A DNA stretch of 64,000 nt from Moorella mulderi DSM 14980 (GCF_001594015.1 NZ_LTBC01000004.1:1-64000); one strand, 5' to 3'; positions 1 through 6,998 are shown, numbered from the stretch's first letter. The notes: generated from the sequence alone by a model not told the origin. Numbers and translations are program-made.

Positions 1-380
1 TGTTGAACACTATCGGTTCGGAGACCAATGAAGTAGTGCATACTTCAGAGGAAGTCAGCAAGCAGGTAGTCGCACAGCTGGAGAATGTAGAAAATACGGT
101 CAAGGCCTTTGACGACATACTCGAATCGGTGGCTGCCATTACACCCATGATTGAAGCAACTTACCGCGAGGTAGACAGCACGGTGAAAGCCAAGGATGTA
201 GTACTGGAGCGTGTCCAGAGCATAAGCGCTGTGTCCGAGGAGACTTCGGCATCAGCCGAAGAGATCTCTGCCTCAGCCGAGGAACTGTCGGCCTCCACCC
301 AGGAGATAGCCGCCAGCGCCCAGCAGGTATTGGAGGTGGCCAAGCGGCTGGAGGAACAGGTAGCACGCTTTAAGGTATAA
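1..380 (+). CDS. Methyl-accepting chemotaxis protein, C-terminal fragment (5' end outside window)
   Basis: The frame is open from the window edge and ends at a TAA at 378-380, so the gene starts upstream of this window. The visible 125 residues are the distal half of an MCP cytoplasmic signalling hairpin: long amphipathic helices rich in Ala, Glu and Ser, with the typical stretch SAVSEETSASAEEISASAEE and a short basic end (ARFKV). In the family this region binds CheA/CheW near its tip and carries the methylated Glu/Gln residues. No sensor domain, HAMP or membrane segment is in view, so the ligand cannot be inferred. No terminator is obvious directly after the stop. Confidence 0.9.
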   Translation, partial: LNTIGSETNEVVHTSEEVSKQVVAQLENVENTVKAFDDILESVAAITPMIEATYREVDSTVKAKDVVLERVQSISAVSEETSASAEEISASAEELSASTQEIAASAQQVLEVAKRLEEQVARFKV

Positions 381-522
381 GGTTAGGGGTTATTGTAAGG
401 CCGAGTGGGAGTGGTACAGGCCAGCTGAGGTCGGCCCTTATTAATAACGTGACCCGACAGATCATGGTTTGCGCTCTGAGTAAGTGTAAAGGTATGATTT
501 GCTGACCTGAGATAAAGGCTGA

Positions 523-693
523 AGCATAAGAAAAGGTAACGGGATAGCCCGGCTAGTAGAAATACTGGAAAACCTTACTTTATCTGGTGCCCGCGCTGCA
601 CGCAAGGTAATGGTCGGTCCCATTAGGGTAATGCATATCGACGCCAACGCGGCTAGCAACATAGCCAGGGCCATAAGCGGCCTTGCGGCTTAA
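523..693 (+). pseudogene. Short coding-like remnant without a start codon
   Basis: Between a TGA at 520-522 and a TAA at 691-693 one frame encodes 56 residues with a protein-like composition, including GIARLVEILENLTLSGARAA and then VMVGPIRVMHIDANAASN. There is no ATG, GTG or TTG with a ribosome site ahead of the conserved-looking part; the first ATG is about half way. I do not recognise the family. It may be the 3' remnant of a gene broken at its 5' side, or a chance open frame in an otherwise noncoding stretch. The upstream bases 381-522 show no other gene. Confidence 0.3.
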
Positions 694-701
694 AAAGTCT
701 T

Positions 702-917
702 AGCACGGCTGGTGACAGGGCTGCCGCCCGTAAGGGTGGGAATCAGGTTGCCCTTTGAACCTGGCGGGGCGGGCTGGCACGGCCAAGAGGGTGAGCCTAT
801 GAAGCGTGGCAGAAATGTACGGACAGAGGCGAGTCCCAAGCCGGACCCGGGCGCGACCAGAAAGGCGCGTAATTCCCGGGGAACCCTGAATTTATTCAGG
901 GGAGGATATCAGGGAGG
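702..917 (+). ncRNA. Large structured RNA resembling HEARO / IscB-type omega RNA, with no IscB gene
   Basis: The stretch carries several strong hairpins in order: a 6-bp stem with GTAA tetraloop (724-729 with 734-739), a CAGGTT/AACCTG stem (744-749 with 758-763), a paired CCCGGG (846-851 with 875-880) enclosing GCGC/GCGC (851-854 with 865-868), and a CCCTGAAT/ATTCAGGG stem (884-891 with 894-901). Between them is a block, GTGGCAGAAATGTACGGACA at 806-825, that I associate from memory with HEARO RNAs, the guide RNAs of IscB nucleases. In that family the nuclease ORF follows the RNA; here an AbrB-like gene does. The identification is recall of motifs, not an alignment; the presence of a structured RNA is more certain than its class. 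Confidence 0.5.
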
Positions 918-925
918 CTTTTTTG

Positions 926-1129
926 GTGGAGAGAACAATATGGTTGACCTGTATAGGGCCCGACGGGAGGGTTCAATTACCACGAAAAGTTTTGTATAAA
1001 CTTAAATGGGAAGGGGGGGACTTCATTCAGATAGAGGTTAAGGGACAGGGTAAAGTGGAATTAAGAAAATTAAGCGACCAGGGTTTAGTTACTTACGACG
1101 GTCAAAAAATAGTTAAAAGTGACGATTAA
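926..1129 (+). CDS. AbrB/SpoVT-like small DNA-binding protein
   Basis: A 67-residue protein whose central part, GRVQLPRKVLYKLKWEGGDF, matches the swapped-hairpin AbrB N-domain pattern (a Gly-Arg-x-x-Leu-Pro turn, then a helix and an acidic 'GD' turn). Such proteins are dimeric transition-state regulators or antitoxin-type DNA binders. GTG at 926 is preferred over the in-frame TTG at 923 because AGGGAGG at 911-917 then sits 8 bases upstream. It lies directly behind the structured RNA at 702-917 and ahead of the c-di-GMP riboswitch. No toxin-like partner follows, so a stand-alone regulator is more likely than an antitoxin. Confidence 0.7.
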   Translation: MERTIWLTCIGPDGRVQLPRKVLYKLKWEGGDFIQIEVKGQGKVELRKLSDQGLVTYDGQKIVKSDD

Positions 1130-1143
1130 TATTTATGAAAACC

Positions 1144-1232
1144 GCTAAAGGCGAACCTGACCGAAAGGCAGGGGCGCAAAGCCACGGGCCTAAAACCTTA
1201 ACAGGTCATGGCAGCCGGGTTGCCGGGTAAAT
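1144..1232 (+). promoter_or_regulatory. Cyclic di-GMP-I (GEMM-I) riboswitch
   Basis: The sequence shows the GEMM core: a P1b arm closed by a GAAA tetraloop (ACCGAAAGG around 1160-1168), the joining GCGCAAAGCCACGGGCCTAA (1174-1193), and the second arm ATGGCAGCCGGGTTGCC (1208-1224). These are the parts that bind c-di-GMP and form the tetraloop-receptor contact in the known family. It lies in the leader of the secreted protein gene at 1311 and is followed by a terminator hairpin, so it most likely controls transcription read-through. Whether ligand turns the gene on or off cannot be read safely by eye. Confidence 0.88.
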
Positions 1233-1257
1233 CGTACATAATTGGCTAGCGATTATG

Positions 1258-1295
1258 GGCAACTCCGGTTAAGGCGGGTTGTCTATATTTTTTAT
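1258..1295 (+). terminator. Riboswitch expression-platform terminator
   Basis: GGCAACTCCG (1258-1267) pairs with CGGGTTGTC (1275-1283, one GU and one mismatch) and is followed by TATATTTTTT (1284-1293). It sits between the c-di-GMP aptamer and the ribosome site AGGAGG of the gene at 1311, the position of a riboswitch-controlled intrinsic terminator. Confidence 0.7.
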
Positions 1296-1310
1296 TAGGA
1301 GGTAAGTTGA

Positions 1311-2234
1311 ATGAAGTACAAAAAACTAATTGGTGTGGTGGCCATGGCCAGCCTATTCTTATATGCCGGTATAGCTTACGCTTCTCCGGGCAAGGGTAAC
1401 AGTAGTCATAAAGCTGGCCATTATGGGGCAACCACCGCAGGGAAGACTGATTATCGGTCTTATGTTAACGCCGGGGTCGAAAGGGAAGATAGCAATTTAA
1501 AAGACGATAGCAAATTAGAAACTGAAGTGAAACAGCAAGAAAGAGAGATACAAGAAGAGTCCGGGATTACAAGTAGTAAGGGGCTAAAAGATCAAAATAG
1601 GAAAAAGGAACAGATAAGAGAAGAAGTCCAGAATGAAGGTTTGGAAAAATTCCGGGGCCGGATCCGGGTAAAAAATAAAGAAATTAAATTTGATGTACCG
1701 CCAGTAATTAAATCCGGCCGCACCCTGATCCCTGTCAGAGCGATTACGGAAGGTTTGGGAGCAACTGTTAACTGGGATGAGGCAACCAATGCCGTGACCA
1801 TAACCAAAAATGGAGTTACCGTAGTACTTATCCTTGGCAGCACGGAAGTAACTGTTAATGGGGCAAAAATGAATTTAGATGTTCCGGCTCTATTAATTAG
1901 CAACCGCACTTTTGTGCCCTTGAGGTTCTTAAGTGAAGTATTTAAAGAAAAAGTAAATTATAATGACGCCACTGGCGACATCGATGTTGGCGACAATAAC
2001 GATAGCGACATAGAAACTGGCGATATTGATGTTGAAGAAGGTTCAGGAGAGGCGACGGAATCACCGACATCAACGGCTCCGGAAACATCATCGAGTACCA
2101 ATTCGACTACAACAGAAGTATCGACCTCTACGGAAACCGTACCCACCGCTGACAATACAAATAGTACTGGTACGACAACTCTTCCTTCCAATCCAGCGCC
2201 AATTCCAACGACCTCCTCAATACCTGCCGCTTAA
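1311..2234 (+). CDS. Secreted copper amine oxidase N-terminal-domain protein, c-di-GMP regulated
   Basis: The 307-residue product starts with a signal peptide (MKYKKLIGVVAMASLFLYAG, cleavage probably after AYA around residue 24). A charged linker follows, then about residues 115-225 form a copper amine oxidase N-terminal-like domain (PF07833 pattern: two repeats with SGRTLIPVRAITEGLGA and SNRTFVPLRFLSEVF). The last 80 residues are a Ser/Thr/Pro-rich tail suited to cell-wall passage or glycosylation. The domain is common in exported proteins of Firmicutes and is thought to be structural rather than catalytic. AGGAGG at 1298-1303 supports the ATG. The riboswitch links its expression to c-di-GMP, suggesting a surface or biofilm role (inference). 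Confidence 0.85.
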   Translation: MKYKKLIGVVAMASLFLYAGIAYASPGKGNSSHKAGHYGATTAGKTDYRSYVNAGVEREDSNLKDDSKLETEVKQQEREIQEESGITSSKGLKDQNRKKEQIREEVQNEGLEKFRGRIRVKNKEIKFDVPPVIKSGRTLIPVRAITEGLGATVNWDEATNAVTITKNGVTVVLILGSTEVTVNGAKMNLDVPALLISNRTFVPLRFLSEVFKEKVNYNDATGDIDVGDNNDSDIETGDIDVEEGSGEATESPTSTAPETSSSTNSTTTEVSTSTETVPTADNTNSTGTTTLPSNPAPIPTTSSIPAA

Positions 2235-2243
2235 AGCGGCAAT

Positions 2244-2275
2244 AAAACCCCTGCCTTTTTAGGGCAGGGGTTTTT
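2244..2275 (+). terminator. Rho-independent terminator after the secreted protein gene
   Basis: CCCCTGCC (2248-2255) pairs with GGCAGGGG (2263-2270) and is followed by five T. A-rich sequence precedes the stem. The group II intron remnant begins three bases after the T run. Confidence 0.92.
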
Positions 2276-2277
2276 AT

Positions 2278-2369
2278 GTGCGCCCGGTATAGGCATTAAC
2301 TAGGTGGTGAAAGTCCATTGCAGGCAAGGCAGCATCAGCCTGCTAGCCAAAGGCAGAGTCTCGCACCAT
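2278..2369 (+). mobile_element. Group II intron 5' end remnant
   Basis: GTGCGCCCGGTAT at 2278 matches the usual 5' boundary of bacterial group II introns (GTGYG), and it continues with the domain I hallmark TAGGTGGTGAAAGTCCATTG (2301-2320) and a GGCAGCATC...CTGCTAGCC arm. After about 2369 the similarity to the intron pattern stops; no domain V, reverse transcriptase or maturase is present. It is therefore a dead 5' fragment. Its position right behind a terminator hairpin fits the insertion habit of class C introns, though the class itself cannot be fixed from this piece. Confidence 0.7.
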
Positions 2370-2480
2370 AAATCAAAGCCTGCGGGCCTTTTTTATTTGG
2401 CCTGTAGAGCGTTTTCCCCCAGCTTTTTTTCGCATAGTGCGTTGTATTCTTTTCCATCCCAGCATAGGCTATAAATATAA

Positions 2481-2506
2481 GCCCCCGTGTTAACGGGGGC
2501 TATGCT
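2481..2506 (-). terminator. Terminator of the DUF1657 gene
   Basis: GCCCCCGT (2481-2488) pairs with ACGGGGGC (2493-2500), loop GTTA. Read on the minus strand it lies just after the stop of the gene at 2516 and is followed by an A/T-rich run (TTATATTTAT), a weak T tract. Confidence 0.7.
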
Positions 2507-2515
2507 AAAGGGACG

Positions 2516-2746
2516 CTACTGCATCTTGCCCTGCGCCTGCTGGAAAACCTTGTACTGAGGTTCCTGGCTTTCCAGGTAGTTGACCCGGCCCTTTAAGCCC
2601 TGGGCGATATTTTCGATCTGGTTGGCGTAATCGGTAAACTGCTTCTTGGCGTTTTTATCCTGGGTTTCCAGGGCATAGGTTTTCAGATCGGCGGCGGCGC
2701 CTTCCAGGCTGGTGAGGGTCTGGTGCATTTTGGTGCCTACAGTCAT
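2516..2746 (-). CDS. DUF1657 family small protein
   Basis: A 76-residue helical protein with the DUF1657 pattern: it begins MTVGTKMHQTLTSLEGAAAD, has the middle AxETQDKNAKKQF and ends near EPQYKVF. Members are small soluble proteins of spore-forming Firmicutes, often beside spoVA or DUF421 genes; the molecular function is unknown. The start at 2746 is chosen over an upstream ATG at 2785 because GGAGGG lies just ahead of it on the minus strand and family members begin MTVG. Here it stands alone with its own terminator. Confidence 0.85.
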   Translation of the reverse strand: MTVGTKMHQTLTSLEGAAADLKTYALETQDKNAKKQFTDYANQIENIAQGLKGRVNYLESQEPQYKVFQQAQGKMQ

Positions 2747-2983
2747 TTTTAAAAGCCCTCCTTTGCAGTATTGGTCCCTGTCCAATTGCTAGTTTGGACC
2801 CTTAAAGAGAATAATATAAGAAGCAGTTTCTACCCAGAAGGGAACCCTTGACCAGATATGGCCGGAAGCGTATAATAAAAACAAAAATTGGTCTTTTGGG
2901 AGTTTTGGGGGGTGGTAGCCGGCGTTGACAGGACGTAAGGGCTACCATTTTGTGTTTATAAAGCTGGAAAGGAGGTCTTGCGC

Positions 2984-4372
2984 GTGAACCTGGCGGCAAC
3001 TTATGTAGGGGAAAAGTTGCTGGAGCAGGGGGTTAAATTAATCCTCAATAACCCGGAAAAGAACATTCCCCGCCTGATTGCCGTAGCTGAAAAGCTGGCC
3101 CGGGATCCCTATCACCGGGAGATGGTGGCCAATGTTAAGAGAGTTTTAGCGGATAGAAATGGCAACTGGTACCGGTTTGCCCGGCGGCTACTCACTCAGA
3201 CCCACCCCAATGTCAGGCAGCGCCTGGCCATAGATTTCTTTGTTAATTCAACCTTTATCGGTGTGCCGCGTCAGAAGGAATGGGCGGCAAAACTCGGTGT
3301 CGCCGTACCGTGGGCCATCCTAATGGACCCAACGGAAAAGTGTAATTTGCACTGTCTGGGCTGCTGGGCGGGGGATTACCAGCGGGCGCAAGAACTGGAT
3401 TTTGCTACCATGGACCGCATTGTTACCGAAGGCGAGAAGCTGGGCATTAATTTTATTGTTCTTTCCGGCGGTGAACCCATGCTGCGCCGCGACGATATTG
3501 TCCGGCTGGCAGAGAAGCATCCCGACCAGGTTTTCCACCTCTTTACCAATGGTACTTTAATTGATCAAAAATTTGTCGACGATATGGTCCGCCTGGGTAA
3601 TATTACGGTAGCCTTAAGCCTGGAAGGTTTTGAGGAAAGAACTGATAGCCGCCGCGGCAAAGGTGTTTTCGCCAAGGTTATGCAGGCCATGGACCTCATG
3701 CGGGCCGCCGGGGCCGTCTATGGAGTATCGGTAACCTACAGCCGCAATAATACCGAGGAACTTGGCAGCGACGCCTTTGTTGATATGCTGGTGGACAAAG
3801 GAGTTGCCTTTGGCTGGTATTTTACCTATATCCCCATTGGCAAAGACGTGGACCTGGAAATGATGGCCACCCCAGCGCAGCGGGCCTGGATGTTTGAGCG
3901 TATCCAGTATTTCCGCCGGACCAAACCCATCTTCCTGGTGGACTTCTGGAACGACGGCGAGGCCAGCAACGGCTGTATCGCCGGTGGCCGGCGTTATTTC
4001 CATATTAACGCGGCCGGTGAAGTCGAGCCCTGCGCCTTTGTCCACTACAGTACCTGCAATATTAAGGATGTGAGCCTGGTGGAAGCCCTGCAGAACCCCC
4101 TTTTCCGGGCCTACCAGAAGCGCCAGCCCTTTAACCAGAACCTGCGCCGTCCCTGCCCCCTCATTGATAACCCGGAAATGCTGCGGGACATTGTGGCCGA
4201 GTCAGGTGCCCGCTCAACCCAGTTGCATGATGACGAGACGGCAGCCGAGTTTGCCGCCAAACTGGCTCCCTATGCCCGGGCCTGGGGAGAGGTGGCCGAC
4301 CGCATCTGGGCGGAAGAAGGAAAAGCTGTGGCCGTAGCGGTGGAAGGGGAAAATTGTTGCCAGACCCATTAG
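2984..4372 (+). CDS. Radical SAM protein with C-terminal SPASM-like cysteines
   Basis: The 462-residue product has CNLHCLGC (Cys 120, 124, 127), the [4Fe-4S] cluster site of the radical SAM family, followed by LSGGEPM, the usual SAM-contacting strand, and a TIM-barrel-like middle. The C-terminal third holds further cysteines (NGCIAGG, EPCAFVHYSTC, RPCPL) typical of a SPASM or twitch auxiliary-cluster region. The N-terminal 100 residues are a helical extension not diagnostic to me. GTG 2984 is preferred over TTG 2978 because GGAGGT at 2971-2976 then has 7-base spacing. A terminator separates it from the aminotransferase downstream, so it is probably its own unit. The substrate is unknown. Confidence 0.85.
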   Translation: MNLAATYVGEKLLEQGVKLILNNPEKNIPRLIAVAEKLARDPYHREMVANVKRVLADRNGNWYRFARRLLTQTHPNVRQRLAIDFFVNSTFIGVPRQKEWAAKLGVAVPWAILMDPTEKCNLHCLGCWAGDYQRAQELDFATMDRIVTEGEKLGINFIVLSGGEPMLRRDDIVRLAEKHPDQVFHLFTNGTLIDQKFVDDMVRLGNITVALSLEGFEERTDSRRGKGVFAKVMQAMDLMRAAGAVYGVSVTYSRNNTEELGSDAFVDMLVDKGVAFGWYFTYIPIGKDVDLEMMATPAQRAWMFERIQYFRRTKPIFLVDFWNDGEASNGCIAGGRRYFHINAAGEVEPCAFVHYSTCNIKDVSLVEALQNPLFRAYQKRQPFNQNLRRPCPLIDNPEMLRDIVAESGARSTQLHDDETAAEFAAKLAPYARAWGEVADRIWAEEGKAVAVAVEGENCCQTH

Positions 4373-4398
4373 ACAGAAAGCGGGTAAAGATGGTAAAA

Positions 4399-4436
4399 TG
4401 GCCTTGAGAGAAGGCTCTTGAGGTCATTTTTATTTT
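4399..4436 (+). terminator. Rho-independent terminator between radical SAM gene and aminotransferase
   Basis: TGGCCTTGAGAG (4399-4410) pairs completely, with GU pairs, to CTCTTGAGGTCA (4415-4426), loop AAGG, followed by TTTTTATTTT. Confidence 0.85.
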
Positions 4437-4448
4437 CTGGAAAGGTAA

Positions 4449-5849
4449 GTGAAGAGATTGGCTGAGGAAAAGTTATTTAGCCTGGAAGAGGCCATGGAGT
4501 TTTCCCGCCAGGAGACGCGGGAAGTATACCGCCGCTATGCTAATCCCGGCCTGGCGGGCATGCTGGCCCTGCTGGATTTTGACAAGGCCTTTGTCCGGGC
4601 GGAGGGGGTTGCCGTCTGGGACAGGGAGGGCAAACGCTACCTGGACTTCCTGGGTGGCTATGGCGCCCTCAATCTAGGCCACAACCCGCCGGAGGTACTG
4701 GCCGCCATTAAAAGGGTCATGGGGCGGCCCAATCTCCTCCAGGCCTCTTTGAATCCCCTGGCCGCCGCCCTGGCCCACAACCTGGCCCGGGTGACGCCCG
4801 GGGACCTGGAGCGGGTCTTTTTCTGCAACAGCGGCACCGAGGCCGTGGAGGGCGCCCTGAAGCTGGCCCGGGCCGCCACCGGCCGGGAGAAGATCATTTA
4901 CTGCCGGAATTCCTTCCACGGCAAAAGTTTTGGTTCCCTGTCCGTCACCGGGCGGGAGAAATACCAGCGTCCCTTTGCTCCTTTACTGCCAGGCTGCGAG
5001 GCGGTACCCTATGATGACCTGGAGGCCCTGGAGGCCAAACTGGCCGGTGGCGATGTGGCTGCCTTTATCGTCGAGCCCATCCAGGGTGAGGGCGGCGTTA
5101 TTGTCCCCCATGACGGTTACCTGAAGGGGGCGCGGGACCTATGCGACCGCTACGGCAGCCTGTTAATCCTCGACGAGATCCAGACGGGCTTTGGCCGGAC
5201 AGGCTATCTTTTTGCCTGCGAGCATGAGGGCGTGGTACCGGATATCATGTGCCTGGCCAAATCCCTGGGCGGCGGTGTCATGCCCGTTGGCGCTTATATT
5301 GCCAGGCCGGCTGTCTGGGATAAGGCCTACGGCGGCATGGATAAGGCTTTGCTCCATACTTCCACCTTTGGCGGCAATACCCTGGCGGCGGCTGCCGGCC
5401 TGGCGGCCCTGCAGAGCATCCTGGACCAGGACCTGGCAGGTCAGGCGGCAGCCAGAGGGCGCTTCTTCCTGGAGCGGCTGCGGCAGCTTAAAGAGAAATA
5501 TGGCCTAATTAAAGAAGTCCGCGGCCGGGGTCTCCTCATCGGCCTGGAGTTTAACCAGCCCGTGGGAGGGTGGTTCGACAAACTTACCCGGGGCAAGGTG
5601 AATGAGCTGGCCGGGGAATATTTCGGGTCCCTGGTGGCCGGGGAATTGATGAATAAACACCAGGTGATTACGGCTTATACATTGAATAATCCCAATGTTA
5701 TCCGCCTGGAACCGCCTTTGATTGTCACCGAAGGGGACATTGAACAGGTGCTAGCGGCCCTGGAAGCTATCTTGCACGGGTATGGCTTTATTGGTGTAAC
5801 TTTAAGCAGCGCCAAAACGGCCCTGGGTTCCCTGTTAAAACGCAAGTAG
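4449..5849 (+). CDS. Class III pyridoxal-phosphate aminotransferase (putrescine/ornithine type)
   Basis: The 466-residue enzyme has the class III order: substrate-side FLGGYGALNLGHNPPEV, cofactor phosphate loop NSGTEAVEGALKLAR, the aspartate segment LLILDEIQTGFGRTG that holds the pyridine nitrogen, and the Schiff-base lysine in CLAKSLGGG (Lys 271). The N-terminal 40-residue helical extension and overall length are like putrescine aminotransferase (YgjG/PatA) rather than acetylornithine aminotransferase, which lacks it. It would transfer an omega-amino group from putrescine or a similar diamine to 2-oxoglutarate. The exact donor is inference. GTG 4449 follows GGAAAGG. No pathway partner lies next to it. 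Confidence 0.82.
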   Translation: MKRLAEEKLFSLEEAMEFSRQETREVYRRYANPGLAGMLALLDFDKAFVRAEGVAVWDREGKRYLDFLGGYGALNLGHNPPEVLAAIKRVMGRPNLLQASLNPLAAALAHNLARVTPGDLERVFFCNSGTEAVEGALKLARAATGREKIIYCRNSFHGKSFGSLSVTGREKYQRPFAPLLPGCEAVPYDDLEALEAKLAGGDVAAFIVEPIQGEGGVIVPHDGYLKGARDLCDRYGSLLILDEIQTGFGRTGYLFACEHEGVVPDIMCLAKSLGGGVMPVGAYIARPAVWDKAYGGMDKALLHTSTFGGNTLAAAAGLAALQSILDQDLAGQAAARGRFFLERLRQLKEKYGLIKEVRGRGLLIGLEFNQPVGGWFDKLTRGKVNELAGEYFGSLVAGELMNKHQVITAYTLNNPNVIRLEPPLIVTEGDIEQVLAALEAILHGYGFIGVTLSSAKTALGSLLKRK

Positions 5850-5966
5850 AGGGTGAAGGAGCGATGCTGTAGCCGTACGTGACTGGCCGGGTTTGCTACA
5901 GGCAAAGGCATAAAGCTTGCGGCTTCCTGGCAGACTAAGAAAAAAGTCTCCCGGGAGGTTAGCCTC

Positions 5967-6203
5967 ATGCCAGATAATGTCATCGTCTACACCACTCCAA
6001 CCTGACCCACCTGCAAGACGGTGAAAGAGTATCTTTCCCAGCAAGGTGTTAACTATGAAGAAAAGGATATCAGCGTGGATGACCGGGCCAGGGAGGAATT
6101 GTGCCGGCGTAATGGCGGCCTGGCGGCCGTGCCCACCCTGGTCGTTGACGGCCAGGTAATTGTAGGTTTTGATGAAAACCGCTTAAATAAAATATTTCAT
6201 TAG
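5967..6203 (+). CDS. Selenocysteine-containing glutaredoxin-like protein (TGA at 6003-6005 read as Sec)
   Basis: From ATG 5967 (GGGAGG at 5953-5958) the frame reads MPDNVIVYTTPT, then TGA, then PTCKTVKEYLSQQG and onward to a normal stop at 6203. In NrdH/YruB-type glutaredoxins this is exactly the CxxC redox site, TTPTCPxCK, so TGA replaces the first cysteine and gives a UxxC site. The rest of the thioredoxin fold is intact: AVPTLVVDGQVIVGFD with the cis-Pro. Directly after the TGA lies a hairpin of bacterial SECIS shape (separate entry). The 78-residue length is normal for the family. The alternative, a nonsense mutation, is less likely because the site, frame and SECIS all fit. Confidence 0.85.
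6003..6048 (+). promoter_or_regulatory. Bacterial SECIS element
   Basis: Beginning at the TGA, CACCTGC (6008-6014) pairs with GCAAGGTG (6041-6048, one bulged A). The upper stem is GG-T-GAAAG (6020-6027) with CTTTCCC (6033-6039), leaving a bulged T at 6022, and the apical loop is AGTAT (6028-6032). A bulged U and a loop with adjacent G-U are the features SelB recognises in E. coli fdhF. The loop starts 22 bases after the TGA, within the usual distance. Confidence 0.75.
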
Positions 6204-6207
6204 AGAA

Positions 6208-6238
6208 GCCGGGGTACGTGCCCCGGCCTGGTTTTTAT
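6208..6238 (+). terminator. Rho-independent terminator after the selenoprotein gene
   Basis: GCCGGGG (6208-6214) pairs with CCCCGGC (6221-6227), followed by CTGGTTTTTATT. Confidence 0.9.
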
Positions 6239-6321
6239 TGGTTGCCATTTTTATGTATAGGCGCCAGACGGTGGGGAAAAATGATCCCTGGTAACATAAA
6301 TATACGGAAGGAGGCCATACC

Positions 6322-6522
6322 ATGGCAGGTTTAACCCAAGCTGAATTAATGCAGCTCCGGGAAAATTTAAGTAACGAATTATTGATGATCCGGAAATTCG
6401 GGGCTTACGCGGCCCAGTGCAGCGACCCCCAGTTGAAGCAGGTTCTGAGTTCTGTGCAGCAGGCCCACCAGCGCCACTATAATACCCTGATCCGCCACCT
6501 GGGCGGGCAGCATATGATGTAG
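6322..6522 (+). CDS. Small helical protein, likely spore-coat associated
   Basis: A 66-residue product, predicted all-helical, with the pattern LRENLSNELLMIRKFGAYAA and a second helix ending HQRHYNTLIRHLGG, reminiscent of half of a ferritin-like or Coat F bundle. I do not assign it to a named family with certainty. AAGGAGG ahead of the ATG (around 6308-6314) is strong. The next gene, a Coat F protein, begins 14 bases after its stop, so the two are co-transcribed and probably act together in the spore coat (inference from context). Confidence 0.75.
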   Translation: MAGLTQAELMQLRENLSNELLMIRKFGAYAAQCSDPQLKQVLSSVQQAHQRHYNTLIRHLGGQHMM

Positions 6523-6535
6523 GGGGGAAAAGGTG

Positions 6536-6883
6536 ATGCCTATACAACGTTTTGACGACAAGACCATGTGCAGCGATTGCCTGGCCAGCGAGAAGCTTTT
6601 AACCAGCTGCTATAATACGGCAATTACGGAAAGTGCCAGCGACCAGCTGCGACGGGATTTTATGGCCGTTTACCAGGATGAGCAGAACTGCCTGAAGGCT
6701 GTGTGGGATGTTATGCATTCAAAAGGGTGGTACCAGCTCAACATGGCCAGCCAGCAGGAGATCAGCCAGCTGCAACAGCTCTTGCAGCAGGAACAAATGC
6801 AGCTCCAGCAGGGCGGCATGATGGGAGCCCAGATGGGAATGGCGCCACAGGTGGGTGGCGGGATACCCCAGTACCGGGTGTAA
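6536..6883 (+). CDS. Coat F domain spore coat protein
   Basis: The 115-residue product has the Coat F (PF07875) pattern: DKTMCSDCLASEKLLTSCYN, then ITESASDQLRRDFMAVYQDEQ and KGWYQLNMAS. These domains are helical, ferritin-like, and coat the spores of Firmicutes. The C-terminus is a low-complexity Gln/Met/Gly tail (QLQQGGMMGAQMGMAPQVGG) ending PQYRV, common in coat proteins. ATG 6536 is chosen over GTG 6533 from the spacing to GGGGGG at 6522-6527. It forms a two-gene unit with the preceding small gene and is followed by a terminator at 6963. Confidence 0.88.
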   Translation: MPIQRFDDKTMCSDCLASEKLLTSCYNTAITESASDQLRRDFMAVYQDEQNCLKAVWDVMHSKGWYQLNMASQQEISQLQQLLQQEQMQLQQGGMMGAQMGMAPQVGGGIPQYRV

Positions 6884-6962
6884 GTAACAGATGGGAAATA
6901 TAGTCGTCAAGGTAAAATTATGGCAAAACATGAAAATTTACCAGGATTAAAGGACGAAAAAT

Positions 6963-6998
6963 GCCTCCGGGTGGGATAGTTACCGGAGGCTATCTTTA
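6963..6998 (+). terminator. Terminator after spore coat operon
   Basis: GCCTCCGG (6963-6970) pairs with CCGGAGGC (6983-6990), followed by TATCTTTAT, a modest T tract. It lies 80 bases past the coat gene. Confidence 0.7.

Noticed and set aside
712-999. Open frame of 95 codons across the structured RNA
   Set aside because: It runs through the hairpins at 724-901 and has an RNA-like rather than protein-like composition; the AbrB gene in another frame has the ribosome site.
2376-2396. GCCTGCGGGCC with T run as a terminator for the intron remnant
   Set aside because: The stem is only three or four pairs; too weak to call.
6021-6203. Glutaredoxin as a 60-aa protein starting at GTG 6021
   Set aside because: It would lack the first strand and the redox site; the upstream frame with TGA at the Cys position and a SECIS explains the gene better.
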